A stretch of DNA of 64,000 nucleotides from Acanthosepion lycidas (GCA_963932145.1 OZ010616.1:49152601-49216600); one strand, 5' to 3'; positions 1 through 13,347 are shown, counted from the first letter of the stretch. The notes: generated by a model not told the origin, from the letters alone. Numbers and translations are program-made.

Positions 1-1033
1 AGGAAAAGCTCAATACATTATTTGGTATTTCGTCCTGCTCATGCAAACTGCCAGTTTTAAGTTGTGACGACTCTAATGTTAATGCTATTGAATTGATAAG
101 AAGTGATGTATCTTCCAATCATGGAGCCAGCCTTGCTCTTGGATTTGAGGGCTATGGGCCTTCTTATCCCCCATATTAATATAAAACATATCTATATAGA
201 CAAATGTAAAATTGATAGAGCAAAGGCTAAAGTGAAAACAAATGACCATCAAAAGCATGATGAAAAGGTGGAAAATCTTTGTATTGGAGTTGATTGGAGA
301 ACTGACAAAGACATACTATTGTACAAGGAAATAGAGGAGGAAAATGGAAAGAAAACTGCCCCCACCCAAAAAAAAAACAATGGACCAGAACACCATTTAA
401 CTGTCACAAAGGAGATGCCATATAAAAGTGAATATCTGACACACAGGATTTTCCTAATATTGGTGCAACTGGTACTGTTCTTGCTGAGCAAGTGGCTGAT
501 GCTATGCATGAATTCAACAGTGTGAGCACTATCAAGACTATCCTTGTTGACAACACTAATGTCAATACAGGCTATGAAAGTGGATTTGTTGCACTTAGAA
601 AGAAAACTTAACAGAAATCTTTACACTACTAGTTCTTCCTTGCACCAAAATGAACTTCCATTTACAGCTTTTTTAAACATGTAGATGATACCACAAAAAG
701 CCCTACCACATTGAATGGTCCACTGGGTAAATTATGTGTAAATGATTACCACAATATACCCCAAATATTATTTTCAGCTGTTGGCAGTCCTCTGGATTCT
801 ATTTTTAAAATTAAAAATAGAGATACCAAAAACTCCTTTATGAATATACAGTAGATATTTCTAAAGGTAAAGTGGACTCTAGATTTGCATCATGGAAAAT
901 TGGTCCATTAAACCAGGCAAGGTGCTTAACTTTAGCCATCAGGCTGATGTGTTTATTGACTCACAGTGCATACCCATGAAATCTTTCAACCAAACTCCCC
1001 AGGTAAGAATCTATAAAAAGAATTTGGGCCATG
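1..1033 (+). pseudogene. Decayed transposon-like protein gene, N-terminal and middle part
   Basis: From base 3 the plus strand reads a Cys-rich stretch (EKLNTLFGISSCSCKLPVLS) that ends in a stop near 178. Further segments in shifting frames follow to about 1030, including LCIGVDWRTDKDILLYKE, ILVDNTNVNTG and an LCVNDYHN stretch. These resemble a repeated protein family of invertebrate genomes whose core carries an NTG motif followed by an NELP-type motif; I know it only as multi-copy and transposon-like. Many stops and frame changes mean no protein is made. A GAG|GTAAGT junction at about 1033 looks like a splice donor, and the C-terminal part of the same family resumes at 1270. The start lies left of the window. 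Family assignment is from memory of its motifs. Confidence 0.5.
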
Positions 1034-1179
1034 AGGTAAGTAAATATTTATTCATATAAAACTAAATTAGTTATGCCAATTTATAGAATCATTTTTTAAG
1101 GATTTTATCCAATTTCACCAAAGCAGTACAGAGTGCATTTATTTATTTTTATTTTAAATAGCTCAAATTAATTTTTATA

Positions 1180-1257
1180 TTAGGTTGGTGCAAAAATAAT
1201 GTTGTTTTCTCACATAGTAACATGTGAGAAAACGACATTATTTTTGCACCAATCTAA
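1180..1257. mobile_element. Palindromic mariner-type MITE, 78 bp
   Basis: The element begins TTAGGTTGGTGCAAAAATAA and ends with the inverted counterpart TTATTTTTGCACCAATCTAA. It is flanked on both sides by TA (1178-1179 and 1258-1259), the duplication made by Tc1/mariner transposases. It is nearly a full palindrome with no coding capacity, so it needed a transposase from elsewhere. The ends match the well-known mariner/MADE1-type terminal sequence. A second member with the same ends lies at 43085-43185. Confidence 0.9.
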
Positions 1258-1269
1258 TATTTTTTCAGG

Positions 1270-1535
1270 AGCGGGGAGCTAGCCAAGAAAAGATTTTAAA
1301 AAGAGTCACAACTATCAATTTTAAAGCTATGAATTGGACACAGTTAACAGATATGTCATCAAGTGGATCTTGTGAACCACCACTCACAGAAGAATTTTCT
1401 GAAAGTGAACTTCGGGAATCATTAAATGGTACGAAGCTTGACTTGCCAGATTTGCCCTCACATTCTCAAGGCGTGGAACGGGCAGTCAAGTTAACAAAAG
1501 AAGCTTCCCAATCTGTGTATGGCACCGGCACATAA
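1270..1535 (+). pseudogene. Decayed transposon-like protein gene, C-terminal part
   Basis: After a TTTTTTCAG| acceptor-like site the plus strand reads ERGASQEKILKRV, then EPPLTEEFSESEL and SHSQGVERAVKLTKEASQSV, ending at a stop at 1533-1535. The last motif, with an H..Q.VER.VKL.TEAS pattern, is the conserved C-terminus of the same multi-copy family seen at 1-1033. The two parts are separated by about 236 bp that hold the 78-bp MITE. Whether that gap is an old intron or only decayed sequence is uncertain. Confidence 0.5.
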
Positions 1536-2107
1536 TAGCAAAAATTTTGTGTTGGAAATTGAGACCATCATTTTAGTCTAAAGGCTAAATTCACTATGTA
1601 TTAAACCCTATTAAACTATTATTTATTTTTCCATATTTGTTTGTTTGTTGTATTTTCATTCATAATACAAAAAAAAAAAATCAATTTTTTAATGTATTCA
1701 ACTATTACTGCTTAAGCCATGAGGTAAAAAACTGCATTTCAAAGTCATCATTGATAATAAGAGAGGGGGGGGGGTCAGGTTTTCAATTTGACATTTAGTT
1801 ATAATTTCTACATTTTATTTCATTTTTATAAAATAAGAACATTCCCTGATTTAAATACTGAAATTTTTTGGTTTTCTCATCAATATTTAGGCTAAACCTT
1901 GCAAAATCAAGGATTTTTAAATGAATTTTGGTTATGATCTTTGATGCCAAAGGCTCAAGAAAGAAAAAAAAAAAAAAAAAAAACGTTGAAGGGCCAGTTC
2001 TAATTTTTTGTATCAGTACTTAATAGTTCTATACACAACTTTCGGTAAATTATTCTTTTTTTATTTCTTTTTAAAACAAAAGTGAAAAATCAACCTACCC
2101 TAATGTG

Positions 2108-2142
<35 letters not shown>

Positions 2143-2372
2143 TACACACACACACACACGCATACATACATACACAGACTAACCTGCAAATTTCAATATT
2201 GCATATCAATCTCAAACAAAATCAGATATCAACTAGAAATGCTATCATTACACAATAAAATGAATGGCTTTCTTAGAAAGCAAACATACAAATTTAAAAA
2301 CTGAAAAACCAAATCAAAAACCATGGTATCAAGGAAAAACCAAAAAACAGCTACTTCTCTCTCTCTAGATAT

Positions 2373-2405
<33 letters not shown>

Positions 2406-2479
2406 GAGTGTGTGAGAGAGAGCATGTGTGTATGCATACACACACATGTATATATATAAAAATAATAATAATAGCTGGC
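1536..2479. repeat. Non-coding AT-rich stretch with (CA)n/(TA)n microsatellites
   Basis: No gene is visible. It contains an A-run at 1965-1983, a (CA)n-(TA)n-(CA)n block at about 2107-2160, and a (CT)n(AT)n block with a (GT/GA) tail at about 2355-2460. Confidence 0.8.
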
Positions 2480-4435
2480 CTAGGATACCTTGAGCCCACC
2501 TGTGGTCTATACTGCAACTATGCTGAGCAGACCGTAGTTAGTTACAGGGAGAGAGCACATTATCTAGCACGATCAACAATTTGAGCAAACCCAGCATGGT
2601 CAAGCCCTCAGCCTCAATGACTTGTGACTTTGTGCTAGCACAGCTATCAATGGGTCCCCAAGTGTTTTATCTACCCAATTTCACTCACAAGGCTTGGGTT
2701 AATCTATGATGTAGCTTTCAGACACTTTCCAAAGATGCCGCACAGCAGTGCTGTCATCCAAGCTCTTGGTAATACCTTTCCTCAAATTCCTTTCCAATGC
2801 TGCATGTGCTAAATTCTTTTTCTCTGTCGGCTTTCATCCTTCTACAACAGACCTGCCCCACTAGTGCATTGCGATCACCAGTAACATTTTCCCAGTCATC
2901 CACTACCTACCCTAAGCTCTTTCAAGTTATTCCTCACACAGTCCTTAAATCTCTTTTTTGGTTTATGCTGAGAGTGCTTACTGTTTGCTAGCTCACAATA
3001 AAATAGCTGTTTTGGAAACCTACTGTTATCCATGCTTACTACATGTCCAGCCTATCTCATCTGTTTTTTAATCAGTTAAGTTTTCTATGCTTGGCAGCAG
3101 ACTGAGAAGAACAGTGGTGTCTGGTGTCACAGACTGCCACTTTATGTTAAGGATTCTTCTTAGACAATTTTGATGAAAGTGCTCAAGCCATTTCTGATGA
3201 TTACGGTAAATTGTCCAAACTTCCAAAGAGTACAACAAGGTATCCAGTACACAAGTTTGGTAAACTGTCACTTTAGTACTGGTGGTGGTGCCTCTGTCTG
3301 ACCATAAACATTTCTATAACTTTCTAAACATAACCAAGGTCTTTTCGATTCCAGTATGTACTTCAGCATCAAGGGATCCGTTGTGACACAATGTATTGTC
3401 AAGGTACACAAATGTATCCACAACACCTAAACAAGTGCAATTGACATACATGTTTGGTTTAATCTAAGGCATACCAAGAGGAGTGAACATTACTTTGGTT
3501 TTCTTCAGGCTTATGGTCTTTTCAAACGGAGTAGCAGCAGCTGAAAAACGGTTTATCAGTATCTGTATATCCCTCTCAGAATCTATGACAAAGTCAGCGC
3601 CATCAGCATAGAGTACCTCACAGACAATGGTATTGAAAGTCTTGGACTTGGTGTTAAATCTTCGGAGATTGAATCTCTCAGAGGTTGTTCAAAATTGAAG
3701 GCCAATTCCAATGTGGCAATCATTAAATGCATATGAGAGCCACAGCAAAGTAAATAGAGAACAAGATAGGCGCAGGAATGTCTCCCTGCTTACTATCATT
3801 ATCAATGGCTATTTTGTCTGACAATTCACCGTTAATTGTAACACAAGCTTTCATATTGCTGTGCAGCCCCTAAAAAAAAAACTTTAATGAAATTGCATGG
3901 GCAACCAAACTTAGCAAGAACTTCAGAGAGCATCACGGTTAAGTCTACGAAGACTTGGTACAGAGGCATATTCTGCTTCAGACATTTTTCTTGCAGCTGT
4001 CGGGTGGAGAATATCATGTCAATTGTTCCCCTTCCAAATTGAAAGCCACATTGTGGTTCAGGTAATATACGAGGATATATGTGAAAGCAGCCTGTTAATG
4101 AGAAGCTTGGCCAAGATCTTTCCAATAGATTCAAAAAGTGTTATGCCAAGGTAATTGTCACAATCAGACTTGGATCCTTTTTGCTTATAGACATAAACAA
4201 GGATATCATTAATCCAGTCAGTGGGAATTAGCGTTCTTTCCCAACACTCACAGATTAAGTTATGTATAGTTGAATTCACATTTTCACTGCTATACAGCAG
4301 TAGTTCCACTGGTATGCCATCCATAACAGGCACATTACTAGCATTAATCAGACTAATGGCTAGGTCAGTTTTCTTCTTAGATGGCGAAACGTCTAAATCC
4401 GTGACAATGTCACACTGGTAAACTTTCTATAGCAG
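2480..4435 (-). pseudogene. LINE reverse-transcriptase remnant
   Basis: On the minus strand, decayed reading frames run from about 4435 down to 2480 in the order of a non-LTR reverse transcriptase. There is a DGIPVELL stretch (about 4320), a NYLGITLFESIGKILAKLLI stretch (about 4140), and PQCGFQFGRGTIDMIFSTRQ followed by VDLT (about 4050-3945). A degenerate active site reads YADG instead of YADD near 3610. Downstream are YQTCVLDTLLYSLEVWT and CLRRILNIKWQ (about 3260-3140) and a C-terminal AGHVVSMDNSRFPKQLFYCE segment (about 3050-2985). The domain order is that of a LINE ORF2 from finger/palm to C-terminus, without the endonuclease. Several stops and frameshifts show it is dead. Clade not assigned. 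It lies inside or beyond the last visible intron of the GLYR1-like gene. Confidence 0.75.
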
Positions 4436-5410
4436 TTTTGTCCACTGCTGAGGGGTTACAAAACAGATCTGTAGAGTACTGATGCTACTGCTTCATGATA
4501 CCCTCAGAACCCTTTATTATTAACACAGATCAGTCTTTGGATTTGAGTGGAGCCGCAGAAGCTGAAGGTAGTCCAAATACAGATGATTTGACATGCCATA
4601 TATTTAACAAGAAATGCAGATCAATGGCTGGCTTTATGAGTCACTGTTGTTCACACAACAAATGAATGCAGTGTTGTGGTGGTGGGGAGCTTAACTGATG
4701 TACTGGACATATCAGTGATGGTCATACTCACTTTATGATTTGACAGCCACCCACTATATATATATATATATGACTAGTAGTAAATCTTTCAATTTTTTTT
4801 TTTTAAAAACAACACTAATAATTAAAATTTTCTCTTGTACTTTATAATAATTTATGCTTTATAGCAATATTTTGCACATTGATGACTATCTGTTTACTCT
4901 GACATCCAGTGTATGTTCTATGCGTGTAGGTGGCAGTGGATAGAAGTAGTACCATTGTTACTTGGCTACTGCTCTTATTAAGGTGGACGGGTAACACTGG
5001 TCTTCACCCATCCCCTAAGTCTTCACACGTCAAACCCGGTAAACCACTTCAGCAGGCAGGCTAAATCACGTGAAGTTACCATTGAAAGGCACTGCACTCT
5101 TCTGTGCACTGGTAGTACAGGAAAGGTGTAACTCTGATAATAAAACTTGAGGAGTGTTGTTCATTGTGTGTGGCAAATATTTGCACCAACTCCTTGTTAA
5201 CAGCACTTGCAATAAGTGTGGCTGGTTCTACACAAGCCTTCACCACTCTAAACAAATCTTTTGTGTGGATAGTCTGCAGTTCAGTTCTGTGTTCCTTCTT
5301 TGCTATTCCACCTGAGCAAGAAGTCTACTGGCAAGGGAGTTAAGGAAATGGGACAGTTACAGGATTAAAAACTGAACAGAAAGACACTTATACATTGAAC
5401 AAGACGGTAG

Positions 5411-5430
<20 letters not shown>
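4436..5430. other. Non-coding stretch, microsatellites only
   Basis: I see no gene. There are short (AT)n blocks at about 4755-4771 and 5417-5445. The 4980-5170 part is less AT-rich than its surroundings and may be an old dispersed repeat, but I cannot name it. Confidence 0.5.
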
Positions 5431-5444
<14 letters not shown>

Positions 5445-6760
5445 GTCAGTTTCATCCAATCTTCCTTGTGAATGCTGAGGGAAAGGTGTTTGCCAGGAGG
5501 CTGACGGGCTGTCTGCTTTGGAATAACTACATAGACACTAGTATCCAAAAGGGAAGAATTCAACTTTTTTTTCTCAGGTTGCCTGTTACTTCTATAGTGG
5601 AGGAGTACAAGGTGGGAAAAGTGAGATTGCAGTCCACGGTGTGTGAATCTAAAGATGCTGTAATCCTGGAAAATGTGCTTTAGGTGAAGTCAGAAAGAAA
5701 GTGGAAAATGTCAGAAAAATATGTCAGCAGTGGAAGAGAAGGTAAAGCAGGCAGAGGTTCAGGGTGTTACAGGGTGCACTTGGTCTTGTTGAAGAGTGAT
5801 TCTGGTCAGGGGCCAGTGAACAGGAGCAACACAAGTTACAGGAACAGGGGTTTGGAAGTTTGAGGAGGAGAGACGATTAGGGCAGCGTGTCCAACAGACT
5901 CAGCAGGGTCGAAGGCTCAACCAGAAGAGTATTGATGGTGTGCAGATCAGTTGGTTCGACCTGTAGCGTCTCATTTAAATTTCCTCATTTAGGCAGCATA
6001 TGATGCTGCGGCATCACTGCCAGAGTGTGCAGGAGCCATCTTTCTGCCAGTTGTGTGGTGTATACAAAAACCTGCGCCATATACTGTTATCCCAACTAAC
6101 AGTGCTGCAGAATGTCTGGTACACCTTTAAACATGACTTGGTCCTGGAGGTTGTGGCAGCAGCTTCATGAAGTTCTAATATAACTTTGTCAGACCTGTGA
6201 AGGATTGTCTTCCTGAAGCAAGGTGTGACTAACACAAACCTGAAGACCAGGTTTGAGGACTCAAGGAAGTGGACAATGTTGGTTGAGGTTACACTTGCAA
6301 GGTAGGTCATTGTGTCTGGACTGAGGCCAGATCTAGTGTTGACTGATAGCAAGAAGAAACATTTGTTGCTTGGCAAGTTAACGGTGGCATAATAGGAAGG
6401 AATTGAAGAAGCTCATGAAAGAAAGCTGTTTCGGTATGAGGAACTGCTGGCTGAATTCTATGTAAGGGGATACGGCTGCCATTTGAGGTTGGCTGTAGAG
6501 GATTTCCTGCTGTTTCCTTAAAGAAATTCCTCAAGTATGCTGGGATCCAAAAGCCAAATAAGGTAAAGACCCGTGGTGAGAAAATGGTGGAAGGCAGTGC
6601 ATGAATTACCCAGAAATTTATATCGAGTTGCATCAAACTAATAACACTGACTGGTTGCAATGTAACATCATTAAGCTGTTGTGGGCCCACTGTTTGGAGA
6701 GGTAATGAGCTTAATGGGTTGAAATGCTTTTGAAGCACAGCACTCAGCTGAAGATTACAG
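5430..6760 (+). pseudogene. Remnant of an RT-family protein with endonuclease-like C-terminal tail
   Basis: Plus-strand fragments in shifting frames follow the order of a large multi-copy reverse-transcriptase family common in molluscs and fish. They include LTGCLLWNNYIDTSIQKG (about 5498), VTSIVEEYKVGKVRLQS (about 5590), a zinc-ribbon-like FCQLCGVYKNLRHILLSQ (about 6045-6095) followed by KHDLVLEVVAAA, then LRPDLVLTDSKKKHLLLGKL (about 6320) and KLFRYEELLAEFYVRGYG (about 6420). The RPDLVL...LTV arrangement resembles a PD-(D/E)XK nuclease core, which is an inference. Stops and frameshifts are frequent, so it is a dead copy lying antisense in the last visible intron region of the GLYR1-like gene. 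Confidence 0.55.
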
Positions 6761-6860
6761 CTGGTCTGGATCACTATGTGTACTTTTTTTTTTGTTTATA
6801 CACATATGTATACACACAAACATACATACACTACAGAATCATCAGTTTCTACTGCCTTAC

Positions 6861-6950
6861 CTGCGCTTCAGAAATCCCCATTAATTTTTTACTGCTTTGT
6901 TTCTTGTAAACAAGTGCACTATCTGCTGATGCACTCGATTTTTCTTGGAG
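6861..6950 (-). CDS. GLYR1: GLYR1-like exon 6 (linker)
   Basis: A pyrimidine tract ending GTTTCAG| is the acceptor and GCGCAG|GTAAGG is the donor. The 90-nt phase-0 exon reads LQEKSSASADSALVYKKQSS and then KKLMGISEAQ, a Ser/Lys-rich linker in frame with exon 5. No similarity supports it; the call rests on both splice sites, the open phase and the composition. Confidence 0.6.
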
Positions 6951-9451
6951 CTGAAACGAAAGAAGATAAGCATTAAAGCTCATATAAGCACTGCATACCA
7001 CCCCTACTTCAAAAAGCATTCAACCTGGCAAATTTTCACACAACTGGCATTATACCATGATGTTTTACTCTGCACTCCCAAAAAAGTTTTGCCAATTTCA
7101 AAAGACATTTACCAGCCTCACTGATATTTAATGCTTAATTGCTTGAAAGATATAAATTTGTAACATTAAGAGGGATTTGTATGAAAGTACAGTGTGCGAT
7201 GGATAAATTGTCATCTAAATTATGCAAAAATATAAAATAATAGTGACATCCCATTTTACATATAATTTACCAAAATTACAGAAAAATATCTTTAAATACT
7301 AAAGAGTAAATTTATTCAACAAAATTGCTATTGGCTTCAACCATGGCCTCCACAGGACTTCAGAATCTCCTGCAACTCTTCTGGACGGTCCCCTCATTTA
7401 AATTGGTGAATGCTGCCATAATCCTTGCCTTCAGTTCATCTTTTTTTTGGTTTTGTTGGTCCCTCATGCAACTGCGCCCATGCATAATAATCAATGGGAT
7501 TGCAGAAAATGTCCGACAGCCATGACTGGATTCACCTGCTTATGTGGCAAGGTGCAGGGTCCTGTTGCCAGACATAGGGTCTTCCAGCAGCCACCTTCTT
7601 GATCCAGGACAGCACTACTTCCTCAAGGCACTTGATGTAGGCCTCTGTGTGGATGAATAGAAGCATAATGTGTCCATCACTAGTGATCATTCCAAACACC
7701 ATGCAGGCTTCTCATAGATCTGTATAAAAATAATTCCAGGACTTTTCAAGGACTATGTTAAGATTTAAGGACTGTAGCTGATGCACACACACACAGAATG
7801 GTCATCAATTTAAAAAAAAAATAATTTGATTTATCTTTTAATAGTTTGAGAAGTGTTCATAGAAAAGCAACAGCTGGTTCCAATAATTCACATCACATGG
7901 ATCAGTTGAAAGCTAAAACACAATGCAAACCTGGTTGTTACACATTTTGTATAGCATTCTACAGTTTGGAGTTCTACTACATTTAAAAATTTAGAATGAC
8001 ACTTTAATTCTTACTGCTACACATGGTTTGTGAATGTCACAAAAATTCTTGACTGCTGCACATTTCCTGTGAAGTTATACATATTGGTTTTAATGAACTG
8101 AACTAGAAATTTTCATGAAAAGACTACACATTTTAGTTACTACAACTACTCATGAACTTTGGTGGAAAATATACCCAATGATAACATTTTTTTCAGTTCA
8201 TCTAGTTTAGCATTCAGCTCCTCTTCCAATTTTGGTATCTATGTATTTTTCCTTTGCAGATCTTTCCATCACATTGGACTTTGCAATAAGTATGAAGTTC
8301 CAAGTCTTCTCAGTTTTCTCCACATAGCCGTCAACTGACTTGAGCAAATCTTGTGTAACTTTCAAACTTGTGTTTTTGGTCTTCAGTTCTTTGATTTCCA
8401 TAAGCATGTATTTCTGTTTTTGTCTGGCTGCTTTTTCCTGTTTTTTTTCTTTTCTTTTCAGCCTTAAGGTATTGGTTGTATACTGTTCTGGCATTGGAAG
8501 CACTCCAACTGTGACCAAATAGTCCTTGCACTGTGCAACCAAAGCCTTCTGTTTCATATCGTCATTGAAAATTTCCTTATTGACTAGGAAACCTCTCTTC
8601 ACTGAGCATGTTCATGAATACCAGCAATCTGCAAACAAGTTTCTAGTTTTTAATATTCTTTGTTGCGAGACAAGGAGAGTGGAACAAAGCATCCAGATGG
8701 TCTGCATGCTTGTTGAAATAATTGAAAGCAATATTTCTAGCAGCCTCCTCCTTGATAACTTTGTACTGACTGACGATGTCATCACAATCACACTTGCTAA
8801 CTTGTTTTCTGTCCACCATGTGGGAAACACATCTATTATATCACAAATGCATCCATGGTTCAGTCATGCAAGTGACCTTATAAGAGGTTATCTAAGGGGG
8901 CACTTTGCCAGAAGTTTCGCAATGATGGTTATGAATATTGTTGCAATTCTGCATGCAAACAGATTTTGTTGACATTTCCTATTTTGGATAAATTTTGAAT
9001 AGCCCTATCTGCAAGAAATCCACACTCAATCTTTGCAGCATCTTTATGTGTGTTTGTATTTAACAAAATTCTTACAAACTCATTCAGTCTGTAAAATGTA
9101 ATTATCTTTAGTGTTCTTCCTTTACAAATCCTTAACATTTTCGCAATTGTGCTAAAAAGATCATCAGCAAGGAATGGTATCAATGGTTTATTGCAGATAT
9201 TTTATCAGAAACGGTTCAAGGTCTTTCAGAACAGATAAAAAATCTGCTGTTTCAATGGTAATAAAATATCATCCACATTTAACAGCACTGCAGAGGAAAA
9301 CTTGGTCTGGGGGACTTTAAAATATTTAGCTCACAAATTTGATGACACCTGGCCAAATGTCTGGGAATCGTTCATATGTGTGTACATTTTCTAGCCAACT
9401 ATGTCAGAAATACACAAGTTAAGAGACAGGGTTGCCAGATACACAGAATTA

Positions 9452-9487
<36 letters not shown>

Positions 9488-11727
9488 AAATGATCTGATT
9501 AAATAAATTACAGACTTTATGTTTGCTTATTTTTAACATAACCTGTTCATACTCATGAATAACCTTGCAATGAAATAATGTGCAATGTGAAAATTTATTT
9601 AAGTACTTTCAATCTTCTTCCAAGATCATCTTCAGGGATGCAGATAGTAATACAAAACTGTTACTATCCATTACTGTAATTTTTTTTCTTTTTGGTTTTA
9701 AATGCAATGGTTGAGTCATGCTTATCGTTCATATGAACACAAAAAAAATATCCACACTGGAATATTTTCTTCTATGTTGCAATGTCATGACCATGTGCAC
9801 ATTAAAATGTGAAAAACTGTTCCTTTTACAGACAGTTCAGAACATTACAGTATTCGTAGCTGATTCTATTCAGTGTTGGCTTTATTTTTTAAAATGTAGA
9901 TTGCTCCGAGGATCTTTAGTTAGAGTTTGTTTTCTTGGTATAGGATATTTGTATTATTTATCAGTAATTTTTTTGTAGTGTGAATGTGGACAGGAATGTT
10001 GGTGTAGATGTTTCACAATGGATGAATGGTCAGACATGTGTAGTCTCAGATATCTTATTAGTGTAGTTGTTGTATATCCAATATATATATATATATATAT
10101 ATTTGTTTTTCTGTCGAAGATGCATTCTCCCAAAGGACATTTGTAATGATATATAATGTTGGTTTTACATAATACATCAGTTGGTGGAAGGAGGAGTTAT
10201 TGCGAATAATTAAATTGGTTTTCAGAATTTAAACCATTTAATTGCAATCCACAGGTTATTCAGGAGTATGAATGGATTATGTTAAAAATAAGTGGACATA
10301 ATATCTAATTTATTTAATCAGACATACCTACAAGAGAATTTGCTGCCTAAATACACAAATTTTTATATATGAAACAAAGTATCTATAAACGACAAACAAA
10401 ATATTGTTAGTAACTAGAAGAATTTAGAAATGCTATTGTATATTCATATGGTCAACTGAAAAATTACCTCAGTTACTTTATCTTTGAAGAGAAAGTTTTC
10501 ACATGTAGAAATATTGTTTGAATTGCTGTGTTGGCAGATTTGACCATTTTCTTTTGATTTCTTGATATATTTGTTGTGTATGTTGGCTTGGGCAAGTAGG
10601 GATTGTTAGGAAAGGTGATATTGGGAAGAACCTGGGTGTAGATTAATATTTGGATAACATTCAATGGTGGACTCTCAAAGATTTTCCTTTTGGGTGAATC
10701 ATTTTTTTTTTTTTTTTTTTTTTTTTGAGTGTAGCATTTATAAAAATCAAAATTGTGGTTGAATGTCTGACTAGTGCATTTGTTAAATTGCTATTTATGA
10801 AGGTCTCTTGAGATAGTTTAGTTTTTTTTGTTTTTTTTTCTGCATATTTCTCCAATGTATTGTGAGGAACAGTTTTGGCAATTTATTTTATATATTCCTG
10901 CTTCAGAAATATTATTGCTACGAGTGCTTGGGGATCTGATTATATTCATAATGGTTTTGGAAGAATTTGTGATTATTTTGATATTATTTAGAGTTGGTCA
11001 GTAGTATAATGTATCTGTTTTTATATAATTTATTATGGATGAGGTTGCTATTTTTGCTGTGGTTGCAGATTTTGTATGCCTTCTTGCGTTGTGGATGAAA
11101 TGATATGGGTATTGCAGATTTTTTAATGTGTTTTCTATGTACGTTTCTTCTTTAGGAAAATATTGGGGTCAGCAGATTCTTAATGCTCTCAAACAAAAAA
11201 CTATAATTCCAGATTTAAGTTTAGAACAGTCGCTTGAGTAAACACTGACCAGATCATTCTTGTTGGTAGCTTTTCTATAAACGTCAAAACCGAGTGTTCT
11301 TGTTTCTGTGTGGGAAGAGTGTAATTTGTTTCAGTTTCAAAGGTAAAGTCCAAACCTGGTCACTTTCTACTCAAATGTGTTGACTAAAACTATAGTTTGC
11401 CCATTGTCTTTTTTCCCTTTATATGCCTCTACACATACACACCTCCCTCTCTACATGCGTATATAAATATATGTCTACATATACACATTTATATACAGAG
11501 GCTAACACCTAGTGGCGAAAGTGTTTCAGGCTGCTAACATTCAGTGCCAAGATCAATGTCCATTCTTATTTTTTACATGCTCTAGCCAATGAGTACTTTT
11601 ACCCATAAATATAGCTTAGCTTAAAACTATTTAAATCCAAAAGAGAGAAAAGGACAAAAAATATTGTTAGTATAAGGAGATAAGTAAACCATGAAAAGAA
11701 ATAACCAGCATTCTACACAGACACACA

Positions 11728-11766
<39 letters not shown>

Positions 11767-11854
11767 AGAACTCACACAATACAATTTTTTTTTCTTAGCA
11801 TTAAAAAAATAATGAAAACAAAATTGGCAGATATCTGTTATTAGGGTTAGGGAG

Positions 11855-11897
<43 letters not shown>

Positions 11898-11963
11898 AAA
11901 TATACATATTTCTCCTTACTGATTGGTAGTGAAGAACAATATAAATAAATGTGTGTGTGTGTC

Positions 11964-12022
<59 letters not shown>

Positions 12023-12116
12023 CATGGTGAGTGATTGTAGTAAAACAGTACTTGATGTAAAACAACAGCTAAAATTCTTACAAATAATATACACACACAC
12101 ACACACACACACAAAC

Positions 12117-12156
<40 letters not shown>

Positions 12157-13296
12157 GTGGAAATTAATATAAATAAATTTGATTGGCTTTTTCTACAAAT
12201 ATTTCAGACCGTGGTACTGCGTGTAAGTAGGTGTATGCTGTGGGGTTTATTATTTCCTTCCCATTTTCATGTTGCCTGAGTACATTGCTTAACTCAAATC
12301 ATTGCAACCAAGGGTGAAAATCACTATGTTTTCACAGAGGAAATGAAAAATGTTGGGTAGGGCAGCTTAGGTGGGTTCTCTATTGGGATACATTCACTGC
12401 CAACAGCATGATTACAGCAGACAAAATATCTGAACTGCAGGGTTAGCGTTAAGTATTAGAGTCAGAGATAGATTCAGGGTCAGCGTTAAGTGTTAGTGTT
12501 AGAATCACATTCAGGGTTAGAGTTAAGATTTAGGTCAGAGGTTAGGGTTTAATTTTTCCCTGACAATATTTTTGGCATAAAGCAAAGCAGAAACTGCTGG
12601 AGCTTGGTAGTTTTACCACACCCAATACATGGACCTGCCCTGATAATCTAATCACCTCCATTAGCAACATCAAGAGGAAATCAATGACAAACTGAAACCC
12701 CTCCACATACTTTATTCTGTGCTTGTTAAAGGTCAGGGAATCTAGTTTTTGTTCTAACTTGCAAATGATATTTGGCCAGGATCAGTTGCGGGCAAGAATG
12801 TTCAAATGAGTGCTCCATTCCTATTTCTGTAAACCTCTACCATGAGTGGCTATTGGACCTTGTGAACATAATTCATGCCCCCAATCCCTTGGTGCCTCAC
12901 CTTCTTCCCAGACAGGGGTTCCCGAGTGTAGTCTTTGTGGGGCCCAGAGGACGATGAACGATTTGGAAATATCTGGGCAAGCTCCTCATCTATGGAAGGA
13001 AGATCAGATGTTTTTACTGGTACCTGAAAAAAAAAAAAGGGGGGGTATTTTATTAGTAAGGAAAAAAAAGGGGGGGCAGTATGGGAGAGAAAAAATGTAA
13101 AACGCTGGAGCCTATGAAAGAAAAAAGGGAGGGAAAAGTGGGGAAGCTATGAGAGAGGGAGAAAAAATACATCACACACACACACACACACACACAACAT
13201 TCTCAGAAATACAGTTGAGTAGGAAGAAATTGCACACTCAACTGCACTCGTGAGAAAGTCACCCCCAAATGAACTTATACAATACTCTAGACCACA

Positions 13297-13347
<51 letters not shown>

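Noticed and set aside
103-525. 140-residue plus-strand ORF as a real gene
   Set aside because: Only part of it matches the decayed family, the flanking parts continue in other frames, and stops break the rest.
4058-4333. Minus-strand 91-residue ORF as an independent small gene
   Set aside because: It is one frame of the decayed LINE reverse transcriptase at 2480-4435.
12438-12549. True telomere
   Set aside because: No pure TTAGGG run and ordinary sequence continues on both sides.
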